Made by a program: the position numbers and the translations under genes. Below are positions 1 through 6,364 of a DNA stretch of 8,832 nucleotides, in pieces. This stretch comes from Caryophanales bacterium (GTDB lineage Bacteria; Bacillota_I; Bacilli_A; RFN20; CAG-288): positions 1 to 8,832 of the forward strand of contig JAJVUU010000070.1 in the NCBI GenBank assembly GCA_021621525.1, in the 5' to 3' direction. How positions within the stretch are numbered: position 1 is the stretch's first letter; the number at the start of each line of letters is the position of its first letter. The notes beneath the pieces were generated by a model that searched no databases, was not told where the DNA came from, and was given only the letters and a program-made list of their open reading frames with translations.

Positions 1-17
1 CATAAAAGAGGTATAAC

Positions 18-1007
18 ATGTACGACAAAGCACAGTTCAAGATGCTGAATAAACAGTTCAAGTTCCTTCAGCAGAAAATCGGCGAATATGACCACATCGT
101 CATCTATCGCCATACGTCGCCGGATTTTGATGCCCTGGGAAGCCAGATGGGTCTCTATACCTGGATCAAGGACAACTATCCGAACAAGGATGTCCATTAT
201 GTCGGTGAAAACCATCCTACCTTCATGCCGGAGCTGTTCCCTTATGCTGAAGAACTTGACGAGGTTTGGTATCATCAGCCGCATCTTGCCATCACCGTCG
301 ATGTATCCAATCTTCCCCGTCTTTCCGGAAAGGAACATATCGGCTTTGCCAAGGAAGTCATCAAGATAGACCATCATCCGCTTCCGGAAAAAGAAGAGGA
401 ACGATTCGGAAATACTCTCATCGTCTATCCTGAACGTCCTGCTGCCAGCGAACTTGTCGCACTTTTCTGTCTTTCCAGGAACAGAAAGGCCGTCTTTTCC
501 GTCAAGGCTGCCGAATACCTTTATTGCGGTATCGTCGGTGATACGGGAAGATTCATGTATCAGGATACGGATGGTGCCACTCTTCGCATCGCTGCCGATT
601 TGCTTGACAAAGGCGTCGATAAGACCAGAATCTATGACCTGATGTATAAAACGGATGCACGAAGGATGAACATCCTCAAATTCGTCCTCAACAATTACCA
701 TCTCACTGACAAGGGTACCTGCTATTATGTGCTGAAGAAGGAAGACCTTGAGGAATTGAATATGACCAGCGACGAAGGCAATCTTCACATCAATACGTTC
801 CGCAACATGGATGGTGTCAGGGTTGTTGCTTCCGTGACCTGGAACGAAAAGAATCAGGAATACCGCGTCTCTCTCAGAAGCGGCCATCTTGTCATTGCCG
901 ATGTCGCCAACCAGTTTGGTGGTGGTGGCCATGACTTTGCTGCCGGCTGCAAGCTGAAGACGTTGGATGATCTTCCCAGGCTTATCGAAGCTCTTGATCG
1001 GATATAA
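18..1007 (+). CDS. nrnA: DHH-family phosphoesterase, NrnA-like oligoribonuclease / pAp phosphatase
   Basis: Likely cytoplasmic Mn-dependent enzyme that degrades 2-5 nt RNA fragments (nanoRNA) and dephosphorylates 3'-phosphoadenosine 5'-phosphate to AMP, as known for the NrnA family. The 329 aa length is close to the roughly 310-330 aa usual for the family. Visible in order: motif I HTSPDFDALGS at residues 32-42 (metal ligands H32, D36, D38), motif II Asp95 in VDVS, the name-giving DHH at 118-120, motif IV GDTGR with D175, and the C-terminal DHHA1 RNA-binding motif GGGGHDFAAG at 301-310. Every catalytic position I can check is intact. The ATG at 18 follows AGAGG at 8-12 with a 5-nt spacer, which fixes the start. 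Only 17 nt lie upstream, so the promoter and any operon partner are outside the window. It converges on the lipoprotein unit across a shared terminator. A pAp- or cyclic-dinucleotide-preferring relative (GdpP-type without its membrane domains) cannot be fully excluded, but NrnA is the simplest reading. Confidence 0.88.
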   Translation: MYDKAQFKMLNKQFKFLQQKIGEYDHIVIYRHTSPDFDALGSQMGLYTWIKDNYPNKDVHYVGENHPTFMPELFPYAEELDEVWYHQPHLAITVDVSNLPRLSGKEHIGFAKEVIKIDHHPLPEKEEERFGNTLIVYPERPAASELVALFCLSRNRKAVFSVKAAEYLYCGIVGDTGRFMYQDTDGATLRIAADLLDKGVDKTRIYDLMYKTDARRMNILKFVLNNYHLTDKGTCYYVLKKEDLEELNMTSDEGNLHINTFRNMDGVRVVASVTWNEKNQEYRVSLRSGHLVIADVANQFGGGGHDFAAGCKLKTLDDLPRLIEALDRI

Positions 1008-1009
1008 AC

Positions 1010-1050
1010 AAAAATCGTCAGAACCCTTGCCTGTGGTTCTGGCGATTTTC
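1010..1050. terminator. Bidirectional hairpin terminator between convergent units
   Basis: The arms 1011-1025 and 1035-1049 pair over 15 bp with a single G-T wobble, around a 9-nt loop (1026-1034). On the plus strand the right arm ends in TTTT. On the minus strand the left arm gives a run of five T, then G and TTT, so the better U-tract serves the minus-strand lipoprotein transcript. It sits 2 nt after the nrnA stop and 29 nt beyond the end of the last lipoprotein gene, and so insulates two converging transcripts. Confidence 0.8.
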
Positions 1051-1078
1051 AGTTGAAGATGGTTTTGGCATGAAGCAG

Positions 1079-1846
1079 CTATAAATCCGTAAAAACAGAG
1101 TAATTCACGTCTGTCATGGATACGTCTATTTTTATGAAACAATCATTTAGGGAACTTAGTTTTTCTTTTTGGATATATGGGTTTAAGAAGCTGTAGTCGG
1201 AAAGACAGAGACCTGTCTTAGTGATTTCATTGTCTTTCAGGTAAGTAAAAAGGGTATCGTATGTGAAGACTGGCTTACCGAAGCTGAAGAGGTAGCTTCC
1301 TTCTTCCAAGGTGACTTCCCGGGCAAGGCTATCCTTGAATGTGTAGGTAGGAAAGATGGAGTCCTCCTGAAGAAGGATGTCATTGATGACTTCGCTTCGG
1401 GCATAGGTGATTCTATCTTGGAAGGTGTTTTCGAAATCCTTCAGGGAGAAGATGCCTTCAAAATCGGACCTGTAATCCTTCAAAACACCATCGACAAAGA
1501 AAAGAAGGGAAGTCTCGGATAAGGAGACATGGTTTTTGCTTTGAAGGTATTCATCCATGTCCATGATGCAGACGATGACTTTTCTTTTTTTGACATAGCT
1601 TTTCAAAGTGGTGGAAAAGACATCGCAGGAATTGCATCCGCTGTTGGGGAGAAAGAGAAGGAAAGAGGCTTTCTTTTGAACAAGACTTTCATATCCATCT
1701 TTGGTCAATTTAAGGAACATGCCTTCATTTCCATCCATAGACAGGCTTCGGGCCTGAAAAAGAGGCACCTGAAAAGAGATGTGTTCCTGTTTTTGGCAGC
1801 TTGTCAGCAAAAGGAAAGGAATGAATAGGCAATGTCTTTTTTTCAT
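1079..1846 (-). CDS. Thioredoxin-fold lipoprotein with one CxxC
   Basis: Predicted lipoprotein of 255 aa, anchored on the outer face of the membrane. The N-terminus has KKR, a hydrophobic stretch and a lipobox LTSC ending at Cys17, the probable lipidated residue. A thioredoxin-like segment follows: a hydrophobic strand (LLFLP), then the redox-type motif C71-N-S-C74, then another strand (IVCIMDMDE, about 91-99) and SLLFFVDG at 113-120. The Pro normally found before this last strand (the cis-Pro of thioredoxins) is absent; the sequence there reads SETSLL. Residues 180-255 look like a second, degenerate domain (strand YLFSF) without a CxxC, as if the protein were a decayed version of its two-domain neighbour. 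Translation starts at an ATG that overlaps the upstream gene's TGA as ATGA, with only a weak GAGA upstream, so it is probably translationally coupled. Stop is TAG. Substrate and partner are unknown; oxidoreductase or chaperone roles are guesses from the fold. Confidence 0.78.
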   Translation of the reverse strand: MKKRHCLFIPFLLLTSCQKQEHISFQVPLFQARSLSMDGNEGMFLKLTKDGYESLVQKKASFLLFLPNSGCNSCDVFSTTLKSYVKKRKVIVCIMDMDEYLQSKNHVSLSETSLLFFVDGVLKDYRSDFEGIFSLKDFENTFQDRITYARSEVINDILLQEDSIFPTYTFKDSLAREVTLEEGSYLFSFGKPVFTYDTLFTYLKDNEITKTGLCLSDYSFLNPYIQKEKLSSLNDCFIKIDVSMTDVNYSVFTDL

Positions 1847-2991
1847 AGATTCTCGTTTAAGTAGGCACGGGCTTTCTTCTTATCGATGTCCTTTGCCTTC
1901 TTTGACAGCTCCTTGACGGCACAAAGATAATCTTCCGAAGAGGTATCCATAGAGGAAATACGTCTGTCGGATTTCAGTTTCAGGCATTCTTTGTGGAAGG
2001 CCTTGCCATAGGAAAGCGTGCCATCATCGTTTTGGAAGATGTCGGATTCGTTCAGGTATACGTCAGCATTCAGGAATGCTCCGTCCTCAAAGGTGAGAAG
2101 GGTCGGAACGACCCCTGCCTTGTTTCCGTTTTTGTCTTCAAAATAGAAGTCTTCGCTGATGAGATGGTTCTCCAGGGAAAAATCCCTCCATTTGGTAAGC
2201 CCGAAATCTGAAAGGGTGGCATCCTTGCTACGCTTGGTCAAAAAGTAACCATCGACTTCATAGACATAAATCCGTTTTTCCGGGTTTTCAAAAAGATAGT
2301 CGTCCAGGACTTCCTTTTTCAAGGAGGAACAGTCCGAACATCGTTTCCATGAAATCAGGAAGGTGTTCTTTCCCGCTTTTTTCTTCTTGTCAAATTCTTC
2401 TGTCGAATAGCCGAAAGTGTCAATCTGCTTGATGTCATATTCTTCGATGTTCCGCCAGTAATGATAGGAGATGTCAAGAGGTGTCGTATAGGAAACGTAG
2501 TCATTGACCATATAAAGGTTGAGGATGTCAACCTGGTTGTCCATCTCCTTTCTGAAGGAGTCGTAGTCGTTTCCCAGGGCACCGGCCTTGCTGTTTTTCA
2601 ATTTGCCGTCCTTGTAGAAGAGGTAGGTCGGATAGTCGGTCAGAAAAGGGTAGGAGAAGGCATATTGTCCGATGGAATTGCTCTCGTCGTCATAAGCCTC
2701 GGTATAGGAGGCCTGGTCGATTTCATAGATGACGCAAGAGGTTTCCTTGACATATTGCTGGATTTTCCTTCTTTCGTTTTCACAATAATGACATCCTTCC
2801 AGACTTACAAGGATGACGCAATCTTCATATCGGGTCAATGAACGCAATTGTTCGGCTGAAGAAAGGAAAAACAAGGTAGAGACATTCTCTGCTTTCTTCA
2901 AGAGGATTTTATTGCTGGAGGAATTGGAATGGCAGGAATTCAGGTATGGAAAAAGGAGGACTGATAGGAAAAACAACAATCTTTTCTTCAT
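1843..2991 (-). CDS. Lipoprotein with two tandem thioredoxin-like CxxC domains
   Basis: Predicted surface lipoprotein of 382 aa. The signal peptide (KKR plus a hydrophobic stretch) ends in the lipobox LNSC, Cys20 being the likely lipidated residue, followed by a Ser/Asn-rich linker. Domain 1 (about 40-160) carries C67-H-Y-C70 and, downstream, the typical cis-Pro element DYPTYLFYKDG at 119-129. Domain 2 (about 205-335) carries C218-S-D-C221 and its own cis-Pro element VVPTLLTFEDG at 294-304. Both therefore look like complete thioredoxin-like redox domains. The start is well supported: AAGGAGG (minus strand, 3004-2998) lies 6 nt before the ATG. The gene begins 23 nt after the ackA stop with no terminator between, and its own TGA overlaps the next start, so the three genes are most likely one mRNA. 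The family is not one I recognise by name. A role in extracytoplasmic disulfide handling or reductase relay is inferred from the fold only. Confidence 0.82.
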   Translation of the reverse strand: MKKRLLFFLSVLLFPYLNSCHSNSSSNKILLKKAENVSTLFFLSSAEQLRSLTRYEDCVILVSLEGCHYCENERRKIQQYVKETSCVIYEIDQASYTEAYDDESNSIGQYAFSYPFLTDYPTYLFYKDGKLKNSKAGALGNDYDSFRKEMDNQVDILNLYMVNDYVSYTTPLDISYHYWRNIEEYDIKQIDTFGYSTEEFDKKKKAGKNTFLISWKRCSDCSSLKKEVLDDYLFENPEKRIYVYEVDGYFLTKRSKDATLSDFGLTKWRDFSLENHLISEDFYFEDKNGNKAGVVPTLLTFEDGAFLNADVYLNESDIFQNDDGTLSYGKAFHKECLKLKSDRRISSMDTSSEDYLCAVKELSKKAKDIDKKKARAYLNENL

Positions 2992-3014
2992 AGCAATCCT
3001 CCTTGTGTGTTGAT

Positions 3015-4268
3015 TTAAAGCTTAAGAATCCTGGCGGTGTCCAAGGCAATCATGAGTTCCTCATCCGTCGGAATGACAGAGACAGGGATCTTGCTGTCCT
3101 TGGTGGAGATGATACCTTCTTTGCCAAGACGAATTTCAGCATTGAGCTTGTCGTCAATCTTGATGCCGAGAGCTTCGCTGACGTTGTCGAAGGCAAGCTT
3201 ACGATAGAGCGGAGCGTTTTCGAAGACGCCGGCAGAGCATACGATCATATCGACATGGCCAAGCTTTCCGTAATACATCATGATATAGTCAGCAATCCTC
3301 GAGGAATACATGTCGATGGCAAGTTTTGCACGTTCGTTTCCTTCCTCGTAGGCGGCTTCGACGTCTCTGGTATCGTTGGAGATGCCGCTGATTCCAAGGA
3401 GTCCGGACTTGTGGTTGTAGATGTCATAGATTTCTTCGGCAGACTTTCCGGTGCACTTCATCAGGAAAGTCATGCAGGAAGGATCGATGTCTCCGGTCCT
3501 GGTTCCCATCATGACACCGGCAAGAGGGGTGAGACCCATGGAAGTGGCAACGACCTTTCCGTCGTGGATGGCAGCGATGCTGGCTCCGCTTCCGATGTGG
3601 CAGGTGATGATGTTGCAATGTTCCTTGTCGGCGAAATATTCTTCCTTGGCATATTCGGCCAGGTATTTGTGGCTTGTTCCGTGGGCACCATAACGGCGGA
3701 CATCATACTTCTGGTACCAGTCGTAAGGAATGGCATACATGAATTCCTTCGGTTCCATGCTCTGGTGATAGGCGGTATCGAAGACGGCGACTTCGCCGAC
3801 CTTCGGAAGAGCCTTCTTGAAGGCATCGTAACAAGTCAGATGTGCTTCGGCATGGAGTGGATCGAGGGGTACGAGTTCCTTGATCTTGCCATAGGTATCT
3901 TCGTCAAAGATGGCAGAGTCGGAAAAATACTTTCCACCCTGGACGACGCGGTTTCCGACGCCGTTGATTTCATCGAGATTCTTGATGACTTTCTCTTCGA
4001 TGAGGCTTTCGAGGACGAGCTTGACACCTTCGTCATGGTTGTGAATCGGAAGAGTCTTGGAGTTTTTGTATCCTCCAGGCTTCTTGATGGTAAAGATTCC
4101 GTCTTCGTGACCGATGCGCTCGACTAATCCGGAGCAGAGAACGGTCATGAATTTGCTTTTTTCCTTGATGGTCTTGGCTTTGCTGGCCGCTTCCTCCATC
4201 TGGTAAAGCTTGAATTTAATGCTGGAAGAACCGGCATTGACACACATAATCTTAAAAGAATTGGACAT
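3015..4268 (-). CDS. ackA: Acetate kinase family protein with divergent pocket residues
   Basis: ASKHA-fold acetate kinase, which converts acetyl phosphate and ADP to acetate and ATP in the cytoplasm. The 417 aa length is usual for the family (about 400). Matching the Methanosarcina thermophila enzyme from memory, conserved features are VNAGSSS (10-16), Arg107 in the GxRVV motif, His139 in PLH, Asp164 in VFDTAYH, His196 in HGTSH, Arg257 in MGTRTGDID, and the Mg-binding Glu in IPTDEEL (399-405). Several normally invariant neighbours differ: GNRVVQGGK for GHRVVHGGE, LHAEAH for LHNPxN, YGAHGTSH for YGFHGTSH (Ala195), CHIGSGAS for CHLGNGSS (Ser227), and AGVFEN for AGIGEN (Phe349). The ATG at 4268 is preferred over an in-frame GTG at 4289 because the GTG lies upstream of, and its reading includes, the AGGAG site. 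No pta is adjacent. First gene of a unit with two lipoproteins, divergent from glgB. Acetate as substrate is the default; altered acyl or phosphoryl-donor specificity is possible. Confidence 0.9.
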   Translation of the reverse strand: MSNSFKIMCVNAGSSSIKFKLYQMEEAASKAKTIKEKSKFMTVLCSGLVERIGHEDGIFTIKKPGGYKNSKTLPIHNHDEGVKLVLESLIEEKVIKNLDEINGVGNRVVQGGKYFSDSAIFDEDTYGKIKELVPLDPLHAEAHLTCYDAFKKALPKVGEVAVFDTAYHQSMEPKEFMYAIPYDWYQKYDVRRYGAHGTSHKYLAEYAKEEYFADKEHCNIITCHIGSGASIAAIHDGKVVATSMGLTPLAGVMMGTRTGDIDPSCMTFLMKCTGKSAEEIYDIYNHKSGLLGISGISNDTRDVEAAYEEGNERAKLAIDMYSSRIADYIMMYYGKLGHVDMIVCSAGVFENAPLYRKLAFDNVSEALGIKIDDKLNAEIRLGKEGIISTKDSKIPVSVIPTDEELMIALDTARILKL

Positions 4269-4274
4269 TTTGTT

Positions 4275-4279
4275 CTCCT
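4275..4279 (-). promoter_or_regulatory. Shine-Dalgarno that sets the ackA start
   Basis: On the minus strand AGGAG is followed by a 6-nt spacer AACAAA and the ATG at 4268. A longer reading from GTG at 4289 would translate through this site and would itself have no Shine-Dalgarno, so the shorter 417-aa protein is favoured. Confidence 0.8.
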
Positions 4280-4296
4280 GTTTTGACACATTTATG

Positions 4297-4325
4297 ATTT
4301 TAGTTTCTCCATCTTTTATTTACAA
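4297..4325 (-). promoter_or_regulatory. Candidate promoter for ackA-lipoprotein unit
   Basis: On the minus strand TTGTAA (4325-4320), a 17-nt spacer and TAAAAT (4302-4297) resemble a housekeeping promoter, placing transcription start near 4290 and a leader of about 22 nt. An overlapping alternative is TTTACA (4341-4336), 17 nt, TAAAAG (4318-4313). The region is AT-rich, so either match may be by chance. Confidence 0.4.
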
Positions 4326-4341
4326 GACAATTTCATGTAAA
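4319..4341. promoter_or_regulatory. Dyad TTTACA-N11-TGTAAA, possible operator
   Basis: A perfect 6-bp inverted repeat with half-sites at 4319-4324 and 4336-4341 sits between the two divergent starts and overlaps the candidate ackA -35 elements. Its size suits a dimeric regulator, but the AT-rich context makes chance plausible and I do not recognise it as a known operator. It is not a good match to a cre (CcpA) site. Confidence 0.25.
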
Positions 4342-4363
4342 CTTCTTTTTTAAATCTATTCTT

Positions 4364-4380
4364 GTGTTATAATCTCCTTA
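4364..4380 (+). promoter_or_regulatory. Extended -10 promoter for glgB-glgP
   Basis: A perfect TATAAT at 4368-4373 is preceded by TG one base upstream (TGT-TATAAT), the extended -10 form. No good -35 is visible 16-19 nt upstream, only a T-rich tract, which fits an extended -10 promoter. Transcription would start near 4380, giving a leader of only about 16 nt that contains the ribosome binding site GGAGG (4385-4389). Confidence 0.65.
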
Positions 4381-4395
4381 GCTCGGAGGCATGCT

Positions 4396-6294
4396 ATGAG
4401 TAATTTTACCTTCTTTGATAAATATCTGAATGGTCATCTGCCCGATGCGTACCGCTATTTCGGTGTCCATAAGAGGGTTGAGGATGGCAAGGAAGGATTC
4501 CTTTTCAGAGTCTATTGCCCTATGGCCAAGGAGGTCGACCTTATCGGTGACTTCAATTCCTGGAATCCGGAAAAAATGGAGAAGATGGATTATCGAGGAC
4601 TTTATGAGATCTTCGTTCCTGAAGCAAAGGAAGGGAATAGGTACAAGTTTCATATATTAGGATGTGACGGATGCTGGAAGGACAAACAGGATCCCTTCGC
4701 CTTCCAAGATGAGCTCAGGGGAGAATCCTGTTCCGTGATTGCCGATATTTCCAAAGTGAGCATTTCGGATGAGGAATGGATGGAAAAGAGAGAGCGCAAT
4801 TTCTCCAAACCCGTTTCTATCTATGAATTCCATATGGGAACCTGGAAAAGGAAAGACGACGGAAGCTTTTATTCTTATTCCGAGCTTGCCGATGTCATGA
4901 TTCCTTATTTGGTCAAGATGGGCTACACTCATGTCGAGGCTCTGCCTGTCACAAGTTATCCGAATGACAAATCCTGGGGATATCAGACGACCGGATATTT
5001 TGCCATCGACAGGCGTTGGGGAAATCTGTTTGATTTTGCTTCTTTCGTCGAGAAGATGCATAAGGCCGGCATCGGCGTCATCATGGACTTTGTCCCGGTT
5101 CACTTTGCCGTGGATTCGTTCGGACTGGAAAAGTATGATGGTTCCTGTGTGTATGAATATGCCAATGAACATGAATTTTCCCAGTGGGGGACAAAGAACT
5201 TCGACCTGGGCAAGGATCCTGTGCGCAGCTTCTTGATTTCTTCGCTCTTCTATTTTGCTGATATCCTGCATGCCGATGGCTTCCGTTTCGATGCCGTCAG
5301 CAACATCATCTATTGGGATGGCGATTCTTCCAAAGGCGTCAATTCCGGTGCCGTGGAATTTGTCAAGAGAGCCAATGGGTATATGCATTCCCTGAATCCT
5401 TCTGTCATGATGATTGCCGAAGATTCCAGCGCATACGGACATGTCACCAAAGGCATGTTCGACGATGGCCTGGGATTTGACTATAAATGGGACCTCGGAT
5501 GGATGAACGACACTTTGAAGTACTATGCCAAGGACCCGGTCTACAAGAAATACTGTCACAATCAGCTGACGTTTTCCATGGCATACTTCTATAGCGAGAA
5601 TTTCGTCCTTCCTTTGTCTCATGACGAGGTCGTCCATATGAAGGGCAGCATCGTGAACAAGATGTGGGGCAATTATGACAACAAGTTCGCCAATGTCAGG
5701 AACCTGTACGCCTATCAATATGCCCATCCTGGGAAAAAGCTGAACTTCATGGGCAATGAACTTGCGACATTCGATGAATGGAAGGAATTCGAACCCATAG
5801 CCTTCAATGTCTTAAGCTATCCGAAACATGCGGGGGTTCAGCGTCTGATCAGGGATTTGAACCTCATTTATCGGAATCATCCCTGTATGTATCTTGACGA
5901 ATATGATCCCAAGACATTCGGCTGGATCATGGCTGACAATGCCGATCAAAGCATCTATGTTTTCAAAAGAGAAGATGAAAATGAGTGCATGGTCTTTGTC
6001 TTCAACATGACGCCGAACTTCTATTGGGATTTCGATGTCGGGGTTCCCTATGAAGGGACCTACGAGGAGATTCTCAATACCGATAAGGATGTCTATGGTG
6101 GCTGGGGACAATACAATTCCATTCCACTGCAGACCCATGGTTCGGGAATCCATAATCAAAAATACCGTATCACCATCAAGATCCCATCCTTCGGCGCCAT
6201 CTATCTTTGCCACCGAAAGAGCCTTCCTGAAGAAAAGAGGCCGTTTGTGACACTGGAAGGAAAAAATCCGATTTCCGTATCCGATAAGAAGTAA
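4396..6294 (+). CDS. glgB: 1,4-alpha-glucan branching enzyme (GH13)
   Basis: Makes alpha-1,6 branches in glycogen by cutting an alpha-1,4 chain and transferring it; cytoplasmic. The 632 aa begin directly with the CBM48-type domain (about 15-100; GDFNSWNP at 51-58), with no extra N-terminal module, as in Bacillus-type enzymes. The GH13 barrel follows with region I DFVPVHF (231-237), region II DGFRFDAV (294-301, nucleophile Asp299), region III AEDSS (341-345, acid/base Glu342) and region IV LSHDEVVH (407-414, Asp410). A C-terminal beta domain covers about the last 110 residues. GGAGG lies 6 nt before the ATG, fixing the start. Small departures: Phe202 where the E. coli enzyme has the conserved Tyr300, Met415 in place of the Gly usual after DEVVH, and IDRRWG in place of a PTSRFG-like stretch. 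All catalytic residues are present, so activity is expected. First gene of a unit with glgP; glgC and glgA are not in the window. Confidence 0.95.
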   Translation: MSNFTFFDKYLNGHLPDAYRYFGVHKRVEDGKEGFLFRVYCPMAKEVDLIGDFNSWNPEKMEKMDYRGLYEIFVPEAKEGNRYKFHILGCDGCWKDKQDPFAFQDELRGESCSVIADISKVSISDEEWMEKRERNFSKPVSIYEFHMGTWKRKDDGSFYSYSELADVMIPYLVKMGYTHVEALPVTSYPNDKSWGYQTTGYFAIDRRWGNLFDFASFVEKMHKAGIGVIMDFVPVHFAVDSFGLEKYDGSCVYEYANEHEFSQWGTKNFDLGKDPVRSFLISSLFYFADILHADGFRFDAVSNIIYWDGDSSKGVNSGAVEFVKRANGYMHSLNPSVMMIAEDSSAYGHVTKGMFDDGLGFDYKWDLGWMNDTLKYYAKDPVYKKYCHNQLTFSMAYFYSENFVLPLSHDEVVHMKGSIVNKMWGNYDNKFANVRNLYAYQYAHPGKKLNFMGNELATFDEWKEFEPIAFNVLSYPKHAGVQRLIRDLNLIYRNHPCMYLDEYDPKTFGWIMADNADQSIYVFKREDENECMVFVFNMTPNFYWDFDVGVPYEGTYEEILNTDKDVYGGWGQYNSIPLQTHGSGIHNQKYRITIKIPSFGAIYLCHRKSLPEEKRPFVTLEGKNPISVSDKK

Positions 6295-6322
6295 CCTTAA
6301 AGAGTCAGACGAATCAAATTGC

Positions 6323-6364
6323 AAGGAGAATTGGCTTCGACTCATATGCCAATGGATTTATAAC
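6323..6364 (+). promoter_or_regulatory. glgP leader: distant Shine-Dalgarno plus hairpin
   Basis: AAGGAG at 6323-6328 is the only good Shine-Dalgarno in the glgB-glgP gap, but it lies 36 nt before the glgP ATG. Between them a 6-bp hairpin can form (ATTGGC at 6330-6335 with GCCAAT at 6348-6353, 12-nt loop). If folded, it would reduce the effective spacing to about 12 nt. The same stretch holds a five-codon reading MPMDL (6346-6363) whose TAA ends one base before the glgP ATG, which could allow reinitiation. No in-frame ATG, GTG or TTG offers an upstream glgP start. Confidence 0.4.

Noticed and set aside
3003..4127. 374-codon open frame antisense to ackA
   Set aside because: Same in-register effect of codon bias; ackA motifs on the other strand are clear.
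4283..4288. Perfect TTGACA on the plus strand upstream of glgB
   Set aside because: No -10-like hexamer 16-19 nt downstream; it falls in the ackA leader.
4269..4289. N-terminal extension of AckA from GTG at 4289
   Set aside because: The extension runs through the AGGAG of the ATG at 4268 and has no ribosome binding site of its own.
4391..4399. Two-codon ATG-CTA-TGA overlapping the glgB start
   Set aside because: The first ATG is only 1 nt from the Shine-Dalgarno, too close for initiation; likely chance.
4657..5727. 356-codon open frame antisense to glgB
   Set aside because: Again in codon register with a certain gene and without its own ribosome binding site of note.
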